Assembly (NCBI GenBank): GCA_034440635.1
Contig: JAOTON010000056.1
Coordinates: 1,087,501-1,151,500 of the forward strand
Direction of reading: 5' to 3'
Origin: Lepas anatifera
Lineage: Eukaryota > Arthropoda > Thecostraca > Lepadidae
Length of the DNA: 64,000 nt
This document shows, piece after piece, positions 9,697 to 21,847 of the stretch (its first letter is position 1; the number at the start of each line of letters is the position of its first letter). Made by a program: the position numbers and the translations under genes. The notes under the pieces were generated by a model. The model was not told where the DNA came from. It was given only the letters and a program-made list of their open reading frames with translations, and did not search any database.

Positions 9697-9743
9697 TAAA
9701 ACACGACGTTTCGGTCATGGACCATCATCAGGTGTAAGGCAGT
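9697..9743 (-). ncRNA. Hammerhead-ribozyme-like core, Penelope-type element remnant
   Basis: On the minus strand the order is CTGATGA, a stem GGTC-CAT-GACC, then GAAAC, which is the conserved core of a hammerhead ribozyme: the CUGAUGA box, stem II, and the GAAA box. On the plus strand this appears as ACGACGTTTCGGTC...ATCATCAGG, a string typical of the terminal repeats of Penelope-like retroelements, which are known to carry minimal hammerheads. Stem III would be very short (AC...GT) and stem I is not obvious, so activity is uncertain. Confidence 0.45.
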
Positions 9744-9779
9744 GAAAGAGTGAGAACGAGACCCCTGAGGTAAACTTGT

Positions 9780-10436
9780 ATTGTAACCTCGACAGTGTCG
9801 CGGTTTAAAACAGTTCAAATGAGAGCCTCCGTGCGTGTGAGGGTGTCAACGAATAAGCGGCCAAGAGGATGACTGTGTGTTTAGACTGGGTTTGTGTTGT
9901 CTGATCAGGATAGACTCGGAAATTTTGCGGTCGGGCCCATCCCTAGTGTGTTTCAAAATTTTAATAGCCCAAAAATCCGCGGTGAGGCTCTGGTCTGGGT
10001 GAACCTGTCGTCGATGGTCCCCGAAAGGCGTGTTGTGCCGTTTGTGACGTGCATCCCCAAGGTGTTAATTGAACCTAAGCCGAACAGAACGTTGACTCTC
10101 TCCAATGTAGAAAAACTCGTCGGGCGCACACAATTTACAATCTATGTGATAAATCACGTTTTTTGACATGACATTTACCCTGCAAACCAGCATGGCAGGC
10201 GTGACAGAATCTACTGCCTCCCGGGCACGGCGGGGGTTCCAGGGCTGACCTTACCAGCATGTTTTTCACAGAGTGCCCACTACTCCATGCTACCCTCAAG
10301 GGGAACCCTGAGCTTCCTTATGATCCCTTGAACCTGTTTGGCCAGGGAGTCATAGTTTGAGGCTCTCAATCCACGGCCAAGACCAAAGGACCATGTTGAG
10401 AGTCACACTCCCCTGGTGCTTCCATTTGTTGATATA

Positions 10437-10496
<60 letters not shown>

Positions 10497-11786
10497 ATAC
10501 ATCGATATAGGTACATATTTTTATATATTTTATTTTTATTTTGTGGGTACCGAATTCTAATGCAGTCATAATCTGGGTTTTTTTCCTTCGAGGTTCCAAG
10601 TTATGATCCTTTTCCCTCGAAAGTATATTTTATAGCATTCTAAAGGTTTTGACTATATGAGGACTAGTTTTGACTAGTTTATCGTCTTGCCACTAGACCT
10701 CACTGGTTCCTGATGAGTGTATTACTACTATCTCTCCGCACAGGAGGTCCACTTTTCCAAAACATTGAGCCTTTTGTATGCGATTTTTGAAGGGTTGTCA
10801 CACCAAAATCTTTATACAAAATCGTCACCTACTTCACATATCCCGGGCGGCATTGGGCTAAACTGGACCGTTTTTCTGGAAATCTGAAGTATGTGGAGGA
10901 GGCAGGGGTTGAGTCGATCCCCGGAATTCGAGGATTAAAGCAATGAAGCCGTTTTTCTGGAAATCCGAAATATGGTGAGGCGTAGGGGTCAAATTGACCT
11001 AGGTAAAGCGAGGATTAAGGCTGTGTTTTCTCATCGATTCTGCATAATTTTGCTCTAATCTGGCCAAATCAGAATTGCCTCAGACCTCAAGAAGAACTCA
11101 GACCTTCTATCTTACCCTCGGTGTTCCAGCGATTGGACCTGAAATTGTCTATCCCATGTTGAAGTTGCTCAAAGTTCGGATTGAAGGTGTCATAGGTAGG
11201 ATCCAGAATAATCCCAAGGAGGAGCTATAGGAAATGGGAGGGCCCCCGCCACTGGAGGCCCCCGGGGCTGCAGAGGCCCCTTAAACATGAATCCAGTGGG
11301 GTCTACCTACTTCTTCAAGTAAATTATAAGTTTTTTTAAGCTGAATTTTTTAAAACCCACGGGAGAAATGAGTAACATTTTCACATATCTTTTTTAAAGA
11401 TTTCGAATCTCGCCAGAATGAATAGAACCTAAATTAACGATGAATAGGTAAGATGCGCCGACTATGGTTGGCTGCCTCGCGCCGACCAAACGATGGGCCG
11501 TCTGTAGCCGTGCTTACACGAACGGTGGTGTTGGCTTGTCCAGCTGGCTGGTTAACATGCAAGGTGCCAGGGTGGACATTTTTAGGGGGAGGGGGCAAGC
11601 CGGAAGATTGAGACACAGCACGAGTAGCTATTGTTTTCTTCTCGACTCAGCTTTCACCTTGTTACAGCACCAAATCGAGCATCGTTTTAAAACCGCACTC
11701 ATCACCGTGCTGGACGCGCGCTTGCTTTGTCCGCCAAGCGCGGGTCAAGTTACAGGACAAGTGGGGTGTAAAGGTAACATTGGGTT
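9780..11786. other. Unassigned stretch with microsatellite and tandem duplication
   Basis: No recognisable gene. It contains the TA microsatellite at 10443-10493. A diverged ~80 bp tandem duplication starts at GTTTTTCTGGAAATCTGAAG (about 10869) and GTTTTTCTGGAAATCCGAAA (about 10952). The remainder is low in structure. Confidence 0.45.
10443..10493. repeat. (TA)n microsatellite
   Basis: An uninterrupted TA dinucleotide run of about 50 bp. Confidence 0.95.
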
Positions 11787-11789
11787 CAG

Positions 11790-13340
11790 GGGCGCAGCCA
11801 GGGGGGGCACAGGGGGCACGTGCCCCCCCCATCGGTGCCGAGGTGCCCTTTTGATTCCCAGGTGGTGTACCCTCTTTGGTCCGTGCCGCTCGAAATTTAG
11901 TGCCCTATGCCGTTGAGCCTAGATGGAACTAGACTGCATTTAGCGATTTAAACTATTGTTTGACAATTAAGTGCCTTTTTGGTCAGTTAGGGTATTCTGT
12001 CGCCTTTCCAAGCACCCAGGAAGAGTATAGGCACGCAATCCGTTTCCAGATAATGCCTCATCGTCGCCAATCAATCGTACGGGCAGAGCTAATCTGGTGC
12101 CCCCTGAGCGCTAAGCTGGGCCCCTGGAGCTGATCATGTGCCCTCTAAGCTGATCTGATGCCCTCGTAGTCAATCTGGTGCCCCCTGAGAAAATAATTGT
12201 GCCTTCTGAACCTATATAATGCTCTCTGAGTTAGTATGATGCCTCCGAGCTTGCCTGGTGCCCTCTTAGCTGTTTTAGTGCCCCTTGAGCTGATCTGGGC
12301 CCCCAAAACTTATTTAATGCCTCCCGTAGTTTATCTGCTATCCAGGGCCGCAGCCAGGGGGCACAGGGGGCACGTGCCCCCATCGGTGCCGGGTGCCCTT
12401 TTGATTGCCAGGTAGTGTACCCCCTTTGGGCCGTGCCGCTCGAAATTTAGTGCCCTACGCCGTTGAACCTAGATGGAACTAGACCGCATTTAGCGATTTC
12501 AAATATTGTTTGAAAATTAAGTGCCTTTTTGGCTAGCTAAAGCATTATGTCGCCTTTCCAAGCACCCGGGAAGAGTATAGGCACGTAATCCGTTTCCAGA
12601 TAATACCTCATCGTCGCCAATAATCGTACGGGTGAAGCTCATCTGGTGCTCCCTGGAACTGATCATGTGCCTTCTGACCTGACCTGATGCCCTCGTAGTC
12701 AATCTGGTGCCCCCCCTGAGAAAATAATCGTGGTGTCTGAACCTATATAATGTTCTCTAAGTTAGTCTGATGCTTCCGAGCTTACCTGGTGCCCTTTTAG
12801 CTGTTTTAGTGCCCCTTGAGCTGATCCGGGCCCCTGAACTTAATTGATGCCTCCCGGAGTTTATCTACTGTCCAGGGGGCACAGGGGGCACGTGCTCCCA
12901 TCGGTGCTGGGTGCCCTTTTGATTTCCAGGTGGTGTACCCCCTTTGGGCCTTGCCGTTCGAAATTTAGTGTCTTACGTCGTTGAACCTAGATGGAAGTAG
13001 ACTGCATTTAGCGATTTCAACTATTGTTTGACAATTAAGTGCCTTTTTGGTCAGCTAGGGCATTCTGTCGCCTTTCCAAGCACCCGCGAAGAGTATAGGC
13101 ACGTAATCCGTTTCCAGATAATGTCTTATCGTCGCCAATAATCGTACGGGTGAAGCTAATCTGGTGCTCCTTGAGCTCATCTCGTGGCCTCTCATCTGGT
13201 CTTGGCCCCTTGAGCTGATTACTTGCCCTCTTAGCCGATCTGGTGCCCCTGAGTCAATCGAGTGCCCCACTGAGCAAATAATTGTGCCTCCTGAACCTAT
13301 ATAATGCCCTCTGAGTTCGTCTTATCCCTCCGAGCCTGCT
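11790..13340 (+). repeat. Three tandem ~540 bp blocks inside the hAT-like element
   Basis: Blocks begin near 11800, 12350 and 12875, each with a GGGGGCACAGGGGGCACGTG-like start. Each then runs through GTGCCCTTTTGATT, a CTCGAAATTTAGTG segment, CTAGATGGAA, AAGAGTATAGGCACG and AATCGTACGGG in the same order. The first block also holds the element's own terminus, so the terminal region itself has been amplified inward. Confidence 0.85.
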
Positions 13341-14450
13341 TGGTGCCCTTATAGCTGATTTAGTGCCCCTTGAGCTGATTCAGGCCCCCGAGCTGATCTC
13401 ATGGCTCTGCAAGTTGATTCTGTCTCCTAAGTCAATATGGTGCCTCTTCAGCTGATTAGGTGCCCCCTCAGCTGATTATTGATGTCTCCTTGGATGGCCT
13501 GGTGCCCCCCTGAGCTGGTTTGGTGGGCCCCAAGCCCACCTTGTGTCCCCTGAGCTGTTATGTTGCTCCCTGAGCTGATTTAGGCTCCTGCCATAGTCTG
13601 GGGGGCTGGGAGCTGATGTGGGCCCCCGAGCGGATCTATCTGGTGCCACCTGAGCTGCACTAATGCCCCTGAGTCGATCTGGTGCTTCCTGAGCCCATCT
13701 GATGCCCTCTGAGCTAGTCTGGTGACCCCTGAGCTAAGTTGGTGCCCTTTAAGCTGATCTGGGCCTCCTTACGTGATTTCATGAGCAGATCTAAAGCCCT
13801 GAGCTGAGCTCGGCCCACAGAGGCTGATGAGGGCCCCTGAGATTGTATGGGGCTCCTGAGCTGATTAAGTGTCTCCTGATTTGCTCTGGTATTCCCGAGC
13901 TAGTCGGGGACCACTGATCTGATTGTTTGTCCCCGAAGCTGATATGGTGCCCTATGGGCATCTGGTGTCCCCTGAGCAGCTCTGGGGCTTTTGAACTGAT
14001 TGGGCCCTTAGCTGGTGAGGAATTCCTAAGCTGAATTAGTGCCCCTGACTTGATCTTGCCCCTGACCTGACTTGAGGCCCCTGAACTGATCTGGGGCCCC
14101 AAGAGCTGATTTGGGGCCCAAGAGCGGATCTAGGTTCTGAGGGTACCCTGAGCTGGTCTGGGCGCTGAGCTTGTGAGAGCCCCTTAAGTTGGCTTGAGGC
14201 CCCCTGAGGAGATCTGGCGCCTTAAACTGTTTTGGGGCTTCGTGAAATGGTTTAAGGCCTTATGAGCCTATCTGTGGCCCATTGAGCTAGTCTGATGGCC
14301 TCATCTCTGGGACTAATGAGCTAGTCTAGTCCCTGGGTAAAGCATGAGCTGCTCTGTGGCCCTGATCTACATCAGGGGCCCCTGAGGTGGTCTTGAATAG
14401 ACAGATAATAAGAACACAAGGCCAACTCCCATCATCTCGGGGCGGGGTCA
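12100..14450 (+). repeat. Degenerate short tandem repeat (GAGCTGATCTGGTGCCCC type)
   Basis: An imperfect ~18-28 bp unit recurs dozens of times: GAGCTGATCT followed by GGTGCCCC or GGGCCCC. Within the first kilobase it is interleaved with the larger tandem blocks; from about 13400 it is continuous. Minus-strand open frames here (for example 13791-14102) are repeat products. Confidence 0.8.
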
Positions 14451-15622
14451 CTGAGCTAGTCTAGTGCCTGGAGGCACAACTGGGGGGGATGGGGGAAGCT
14501 GCTCTGGAGACCTCTGATCCACACTTGCAGGCCCCAGAGCTGGTCTTGAATACATGGGAAATAAGAACACAATGGAAACTCCCCTTGTAAAACGGAGCTA
14601 ACGAGGAATGAGGAATCTCTAAAACGGCTTGTGATACCTAGGCACCTCTGGTTATATAAATTGCTTATTATACTGGTGGTTTCTGGGAAGGGATGATAAA
14701 AAGGCATTTGCCCCTGAGCTCAGAGCACAGTCCCCTAAACCAGGATTTCTACTAATTAATTTAAATGAAGAACTAGTTGTCACAATTTTCAGCCCTGTCA
14801 CACCATTCCCATCCAAACCACCAGCCTGTTCACCTTTTACTTACTCTTAACTGGGACCGATCTTTGAGAATATGGAACTTAATAAACGCGTTCAAAAGGT
14901 ATCTCCCAAATTTTTTTCCGGCAGCAAAAATGTGTTCTTCCAAAGACACTATGCTACTGCTCGTCCCACGGCGATTGTGGGAGGCAAGGAACTTAATCCG
15001 CTTTCAGCCAGGGCTAACTCGTCACGACAAAACCATTGGGCATAAGAAATGAATTTTAAACTCCAATGTGCCTTAACCTGCACATTGTAACAGATATCAC
15101 ATGCTCCGCTGATTTCTCTGATGTTAAGTACTTGCATGAGTTGGCTGATTTGTCCTTAAATCTATCCAAAAAAGTCGTGTTTTGGCTACTTCCATGACAT
15201 TTTGGTGATATTTGTTTCCTTTTTTCGGTTTTAATCGAGTTTTCCTTTTCTGTCAATGATTTATTTGCATTGTTATTGAACCAAAGATGCCCAAAAAATG
15301 ATATAAACAAAGATATAGTAAGTTTTTTAGGTTACGTTAAAAAGTGCCCTTTTTCCCCGGAGTGCCCCTCAAAGTTGATGTGCTTTCCCCATACCAAAGC
15401 TCTGGCTGCGCCCCTGGTTGGGTTTTGTGTTTTAAAGAGATGGAAATTGAGTCCAAAACAAAACAACCGCTACCCGTGCCCTAACCAAGTCCTCCAACGG
15501 CCCCAAAAGTCCGGACTTGGCAAGGTGCGTGCTGGCCGGTTTTCGTCAAGCATGGAAATAAGTCAGTGTCACTGCCTGTAAACAGGACCGACCAGCGCGA
15601 CCGGCCCAACCACTCCCTACTC

Positions 15623-15775
15623 CATAGGCGGATCCAGGGAGGGGGGGCAAAGGGGCACGTGCCCCCCGATCGACCCTCGGCGCCCCCTGAAATGGTCACG
15701 GCGCCCCCTGAAAGGTTGATGCTTCGCCCCGGAAGGTGCCCGCCCCCCCGATCGGCAATCCTGGATCCGTCTGTA
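15623..15775. mobile_element. CATAGGCGGATCCAGG hAT-like MITE, copy 1
   Basis: The left end CATAGGCGGATCCAGG and right end CCTGGATCCGTCTGTA are inverted repeats. The octamers CCCTACTC and CACTGCTC on either side match at 6 of 8 positions, fitting an old 8 bp duplication. The interior is C/G-rich (GGCGCCCCCTGAAA motif twice) with no coding capacity. Confidence 0.65.
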
Positions 15776-16488
15776 CACTGCTCTGCCCACAGAGGAGTCC
15801 ATGGAGGCTGGCGTCTACCACAGAGGCGTCAGAGCGGTCCGGCAGCTAGTACAGAAAGATTGAACCGGCCAAACCTGCTTCCGCCAAAGAACTTCCGCGT
15901 TACTCTCTTATTAGCATTTCAGCTTGACTACCGTACCGGAAAACTGTTCATCCTTCTTAGCGCCTGATGTAAGACAACAGTGGTGCCATGATGAAAAATA
16001 TATCATCTTGATATTAAGCATGTCATGGTACCACTAGATAATTTGAACATGCCACTCAATAATCGAAGTTTTGGAAACGTGCCTTAGGGAGAAATTTGTA
16101 GACAAAATAGCAGCGGTGAGTACCTGCTTTTCCCTGGTTATGCTGAAAAAGGACGCTTTCACCATTCTAAACTGATACTGGTAGGTCTCTTAACAACGCT
16201 TTTTTGGCGATTTGATTAACTTCCCCAGGATTGCGATAGATCTGCACTTCTTACACGCAGATGCAAATCTATTTTTCGATTTTTCCACACTTAGGAGTTC
16301 AATTGATTTGTCATCCTCTTTCTATTCCTCCCACATCAATGATTAACTTTAAGAGGTACATGCATTTCCTTTTATTCTTTTCAAATAACTCAATTCACTC
16401 ACTAGTCTGATTGCGAATAGCCTGCCTGGAAATAGGTAAAAGGGGGCTCAGACCTACTCTTCCATATTGTGTTATCGCTCTTACCGTT

Positions 16489-16628
16489 CATAGGCGGATC
16501 CAGGGTGGGGTGGGGCGAGCTAAGGCACTTGCCCCCTGATTAAATCTCGGCGCTCCCTGAAATAAAGAAAAAACGAATGGGGCCCTAGCATATGCCCCTT
16601 CCAATCAGATATCCTGGATCCGCCTATT
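16489..16628. mobile_element. CATAGGCGGATCCAGG hAT-like MITE, copy 2
   Basis: CATAGGCGGATCCAGG and its inverted partner CCTGGATCCGCCTATT bound a 140 bp interior related to the copy at 15623 (GGCGCTCCCTGAAAT). The flanks TTACCGTT and TTACCTAT share 6 of 8 bases. Confidence 0.65.
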
Positions 16629-16756
16629 TTACCTATATTGCTGAAAGGGCTGGAAAACCTGCCAACTCGCCAATCAGGGATCGCAGCAGACCTTGAACGT
16701 TGAAACTATGAAGTGCGACAGAAAATACTCATATAAATCTGAGCCTATCTGGGCGG

Positions 16757-18172
16757 TTAAATAAACAAAGTCCCGGAAGAGTCGATATTGCAATGATTAA
16801 ATAGAGTAGTTACCGCGACCGTGCTCTTTCATTCCCACTCGGGGATGAGACATAACAGCCATAATCAATTTTAGCAATTTGCCCTCCCCAATCACGGTAC
16901 ATAGATAGGTCACAACCTCCTTCGCTCATGTGCAGGGACGATCCAAGAGCTTCTCAACGCCTACCACCATTCTGCTTTTCGGAAGATTGTCTCCAAAGAT
17001 TCATTTCCTGCACTCGCATCTGCACTTTTTTCCCTAGCATCCGCGATGTGAGTGGCGAACAAGGGTAGCGATTCCATCAGGATATTACACTGATGGAAAA
17101 TAGATACCTAGTATGGGAGACTAGGAACCAGTCTGACGACTGACTACTGTTAGAAGCTGATTCGAGAAATAACAGGGAAGCCCAGGCGGACACTACGTCA
17201 AACTGTCAGCTAAGCTTCATTTGTAAAACGCAACACATAAAACTATTTAATTTGTGTGCTACCTAGCTACTCATGTGCATTTTTATGGCATCTAAATACA
17301 TGTCTATAATTCCGGAAGCAAATCCTATTGACTCAACGCGGTCCTGACCGGGAACTACAGTGTTTCCACCCTATCTCCCACTTCTGGTTTTCATTTCGCG
17401 TGGTACAGTTGTTCAATTACAATTGTTCGGGTGAAACAGTGACTGTCTCGCATGGTATTCAATGATGCTGTAAAGTAATCTCCTTTGCTCCTGATTCCTG
17501 GCTGAGTTGAATTCGTTTCGAGCACTGACCCTCCTATAAGAATTATATCCATCGATACCCGCCCACATGCAAACTACCATTCGACGTTGAAGCCTTTGTT
17601 TGAATACTCCAGTAGATATTACCAATACTACTCAGAGTTCACATAAAGTTCACAGTACTCACACCGATGAAATGCATACCTTTGGGTCAGATAAGTTACG
17701 TTTTGTTCACTTGAGGTTAAAGTATATCCTTAGAGTGAAGGACGTAACATTTGACGTATGGAAAACAAGAAGATGCCGAAATCCGTCCGCCTGGTTCTCA
17801 CTCTGATGTCATAAATCCGTGACCTAACATGGCTCAACGGAAATTTGTCGCAGAAGGGGCGTAAATAGTGTATTGTTGACCTTACAATCCTTAAGAGTCC
17901 TGTTGCATATTGCATCTTTGTGATGCTTGAATAACTGTGCAGGTGGCCAAAAATACCCCCACGGTTTAGAGGTTAAATTCCTGAAAAAAACTCGGCAATA
18001 TTGGAATCGGTGCCATCAGTTTGGTCGTATTCATTCACTTTAATGATTGGCAGAGCAGTGACCAAAAATGTTTTCCACAGTGTTATCTTAAGCGGGCATT
18101 GTCGCATTTTTTGTGGTTTCTTGGAATTTGAAACATCCTGATAACGATGGTGGTATTCGTTTCGGGGAATTC
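16757..18172 (+). repeat. Left arm of 1.42 kb inverted repeat
   Basis: This arm is the reverse complement of about 18402-19824 at roughly 95% identity by eye, with a few small indels (for example around 17300 versus 19270). It begins TTAAATAAACAAAG, so the outer edge of each arm is a TTAA. Small paired ORFs in the two arms are mirror images and show no known domain. Confidence 0.88.
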
Positions 18173-18401
18173 TGCAAGTTTTTGGGAAGTTTTTGGACCT
18201 AAAATCTTAGGAGATCAGGCAATAGGTAAGAGGTGAAATGAAATGAAATGAAATGAAATGTCTTGTTTCAGACTTTACAAACAACCCGAAACGTTTTTGG
18301 ACTTTTATGAAGTGTTTTAAACAGACGAAGGGAGTACCGGTTCTAGAAAGCAATGACGTACTTTTTACCGACGACACAGACAAGGCCAACGAAAATTCCC
18401 C
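18173..18401 (+). pseudogene. LINE linker fragment in the loop of the inverted repeat
   Basis: The loop holds a (GAAAT)5 run near 18236-18259. The same open frame reads VSDFTNNPKRFWTFMKCFKQ, then TKGVPVLESNDVLFTDDTDKANE. This is the segment that lies between endonuclease and reverse transcriptase in jockey/CR1-type LINEs (NPKKFW...itD..eKAe). The match stops abruptly at about 18390, where the right arm begins. The endonuclease is absent. Confidence 0.65.
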
Positions 18402-19824
18402 GAATTCCCCGAAACGAATACCACCATCGTTATCAGGATGTTTCAAATTCCAAGAAACCACAAAAATGCGACAATGCCCGCTTAAGATAACACTGTGGAA
18501 AACATTTTTGGTCACTGCTCTGCCAATCATTAAAGTGAATGAATACGACCAAACTGATGGCACCGATTCCAATATTGCCGAGTTTTTTTTCAGGAATTTA
18601 ACCTCTAAACCGTGGGGGGTATTTTTGGCCACCTGCACAGTTATTCAAGCATCACAAAGATGCAATATGCAACAGTTTGGTCAACTTAAGGATTGTAAGG
18701 TCAACAATACACTATTTACGCCCCTTCTGCGACAAATTTCCGTTGAGCCATGTTAGGTCACGGATTTATGACATCAGAGTGAGAACCAGGCGGACGGATT
18801 TTGGCATCTTCTTGTTTTCCATACGTCAAATGTTACGTCCTTCACTCTAAGGATATACTTTAACCTCAAGTGAACAAAACGTAACTTATCTGACCCAAAG
18901 GTATGCATTTCATCGGTGTGAGTACTGTGAACTTTATGTGAACTCTGAGTAGTATTGGTAATATCTACTGGAGTATTCAAACAAAGGCTTCAACGTCGAA
19001 TGGTGGTTTGCATGTGGGCGGGTATCGATGGATATAATTCTTATAGGAGGGTCAGTGCTCGAAACGAATTCAACTCAGCCAGGAATCAGGAGCAAAGGAG
19101 ATTACTTTACAGCATCATTGAATACCGTGCGAGACAGTCACTGTTTCACCCGAACAATTGTAATTGAACAACTGTACCACGCGAAATGAAAACCAGAAGT
19201 GGGAGATAGGGTGGAAACACTGTAGTTCCCGGTCAGGACCGCGTTGAGTCAATAGGATTTCTCTCAACATTTATAGACTGTATATTTAGTTGCCATAAAA
19301 ATGCACATGAGTAGCTAGGTAGCACACAAATTAAATAGTTTTATGTGTTGCGTTTTACAAATGAAGCTTAGCTGACAGTTTGACGTAGTGTCCGCCTGGG
19401 CTTCCCTGTTATTTCTCGAATCAGCTTCTAACAGTAGTCAGTCGTTAGACTGGTTCCTAGTCTCCCATACTAGGTATCTATTTTCCATCAGTGTAATATC
19501 CTGATGGAATCGCTACCCTTGTTCGCCACTCACATCGCGGATGCTAGGGAAAAAAGTGCAGATGTGAGTGCAGGAAATGAATCTTTGGAGACAATCTTCC
19601 GAAAAGCAAAATGGTGGTAGGCGTTGAGAAGCTCTTGGATCGTCCCTGCACATGAGCGAAGGAGGTAGTGACCTATCTATGTACCGTGATTGGGGAGGGC
19701 AAATTGCTAAAATTGATTATGGCTGTTATGTCTCATCCCCGAGTGGGAATGAAAGAGCACGGTCGCGGTAACTACTCTATTTAATCATTGCAATATCGAC
19801 TCTTCCGGGACTTTGTTTATTTAA
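18402..19824 (-). repeat. Right arm of 1.42 kb inverted repeat
   Basis: This is the reverse complement of 16757-18172. Its outer end CTTTGTTTATTTAA abuts, to the base, the point where the LINE reverse transcriptase resumes (AGAGTGGTGCTGAACGG, RVVLNGK). It thus sits exactly between two pieces of the same LINE in the same orientation. Confidence 0.88.
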
Positions 19825-20841
19825 AGAGTGGTGCTGAACGGAAAAGTTTCGGATTGGGCTCGTGTGGCCTCAGGCACACCAGAGGGAGGGCTCATCTCAC
19901 CGTTGTTGTTTTCAGTTTTCGTAAATGACCTGCCACATGTAGTTTCTACCAAGTGCTTGCTTTTCGCGGACGATCTGAAAATATTCCATCAAGTGAAATC
20001 CCAAAATGACGTTAACACGTTACAGAAAGACCTGGACGCAGTAACAAGTTGGGCTGCTGCCTGGAAGATGAATCTAAACGCCTCAAAATGTAAATCTTTC
20101 AAAATCTCTTTAAAACGCAATCTCATTGATTCGGCTTATAAAATCAACGGAACAATTTTGGAGAACATTTCTTCCATAAAAGATTTGGGAATCATTCTTG
20201 ACCAAAAGCTTACCTTTTCCGACCATATAAACTCGATGGTTTCCAAAGCAAACAGATCACTCGGTTTATTAATCAGAACCTTCCAGACAGCCTCCCCTAG
20301 ATGTAAGCTGGATAGGAAGGCCGCTTTGGCGGCTTTTAATGCAAATGTTCGGTCAGTTTTAGAGTATTGTTCAGTGGTTTGGGCTGGAGCCGCAAAATGT
20401 CATCTTGATCGTGTAGAAAGAATCCAACACAAGTTTTTGATGTGGCTTGCGAACCATGTTTACCCAGCCTGTCCATCATTAGGTTACGAGGAATTGACGA
20501 AGTTTTATGATGTTCGTACTTTATTGGCAAGGCGTGTACAACATGACATCTTATTCACAAGCAAGGTTTTTAGAGGTCTCATCGCATCATCTCATCTTTT
20601 GGAATGTTTCTCGCTTCATGTACCATCTAGAACTACCAGGAATGCTAGTGCAACTTTCTTAAATGTGCCTTTTGGTCGAGTGAACACGATACAATCATGT
20701 GTGTTTGTGCGGGCTTCTCGCGTTGTTAATAACTTTTTAGCTTTCTCACCAACCTGCGATATTTTGACGGATCCCATTGGACGACTTAAAAAGTGTATCG
20801 CCTCTTTTACGACTCTACAAACAGCTTTCATAGGTCAGTGA
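19825..20841 (+). pseudogene. jockey/CR1-like LINE reverse transcriptase, 3' part
   Basis: An open frame of about 338 residues starts in RVVLNGKVSDWARVASGTPE and ends at TGA 20839-20841. GTPEGGLISPLLFSVFVNDL is the block-4 motif (usually GVPQGS.LGPLLF) and LLFADDLKIF carries the catalytic FADD aspartates. DLGIILDQKLTFSDHI is the thumb motif, and YCSVVWAGAAKCHLDRVERIQ the conserved C-terminal segment. Palm blocks 1-3 and the endonuclease are missing because the sequence upstream is replaced by an inverted-repeat arm; the element is dead. The 3' UTR and tail beyond 20841 were not delimited. Confidence 0.88.
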
Positions 20842-21840
20842 CCAGATTGATTATCTGTGTTTGTTGTGTTAGAAATGTTTTTTGCGCGTTTTAGGAGTAG
20901 GCTGTTGGTGATTATGCATTTTTATCTTCCATTGACTTCACCTATAATTGGGTATGTGCCTGTTGGTGATTAATACATATACAGAGATACAGAGGTAAAA
21001 TAAAAAGATCAGGTAATATGCAAAGCAAGCGAGGTAGCTTCACGTTCCACCCTTTTTTATATATGTAAAGCACAGAAGGTGGAGGGAAATAACCCCCATA
21101 CCTGCACGAGAACCTCCTCAGTCCAGAAAAATAGTTCACCAAGAACCAAACCAATCCTCGTAATTGGGCTCCCAGTTCCCGTTTGCTTATCACCACGACC
21201 TCATTTCTTTTAAGTTCTGTCGGAACTCTGCTGATAACGGAAATAAAAACGTTCGGACGGAAAATGCGAGGTGGAGCGGGGAAGCCCTCCTATTCCATAC
21301 CCCGAGCGACGATGCCCATTGGTACACTATGCAGCAGTTCAATGATGATATAAAGTTTCAGCTGCCCGGCCGTGGCATGCCTTTAATTTCTGCAATGATT
21401 TTACAATACGACCATCTTCGGTTGATTCGATGACCTATGGTCGGCTCATCCTTTGATGTCGAATAAATGCGGTAGCATTGCATATTACTCGATTCTCGTC
21501 GACAAGGTAATTGCAGGTGTGGTCAGGGCAGTTACTGCGGACTGGCCAACGTATACTATTGGGTAAGAATTTCATACAGGGACAGGCGAGGAAAAAACCT
21601 TAAGCCTGTCGCCAACCTGATGTCTAACACTGAAAGCTGTCGCTTTTATTTTTCAAATATAGGTGATCACAAAAGCACACATGATGCGATAAATAGTATC
21701 TATATTGATACAAAGCGACCAGGGAATAGCATTCCTGAATTCGCGATGAGGCTTACTGAGGATCACACATCCTATCCATGCGTAGTTCTGCCACCTGCCT
21801 AAACACCGCCAGACACTGCAAAAAGGCACTGACGTAAACC
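20842..21840. other. Unassigned stretch, partly LINE 3' flank
   Basis: Probably begins with the LINE 3' untranslated region. Small open frames (for example 21164-21433) have no recognisable domain. No repeats shared with the rest of the window were seen. Confidence 0.4.
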
Positions 21841-21847
21841 GAACAAT

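Larger units (their letters stand above)
11787..15416. mobile_element. hAT-like non-autonomous element, 3.6 kb, tandem-repeat filled
   Basis: The left end CAGGGGCGCAGCCAG is mirrored by CTGGCTGCGCCCCTG on the right. The flanking octamers are ATTGGGTT (11779-11786) and GTTGGGTT (15417-15424), 7 of 8 identical, as expected of a hAT insertion. The left 1.6 kb is three tandem copies of a ~530-550 bp block; most of the rest up to ~14450 is a degenerate short repeat of the type GAGCTGATCTGGTGCCCC. The right 0.9 kb is plain AT-rich sequence with small ORFs that I do not recognise as transposase. It is therefore non-autonomous. Confidence 0.72.

Noticed and set aside
11790..14450. CRISPR-like array
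   Set aside because: Repeats are degenerate, unit and spacer lengths vary widely, and the DNA is eukaryotic; it is internal repeat of a hAT-like element.
18253..18756. A 167-codon gene
   Set aside because: The first 46 codons are LINE linker, the remainder is inverted-repeat arm read out of context; it is a chimeric reading frame.
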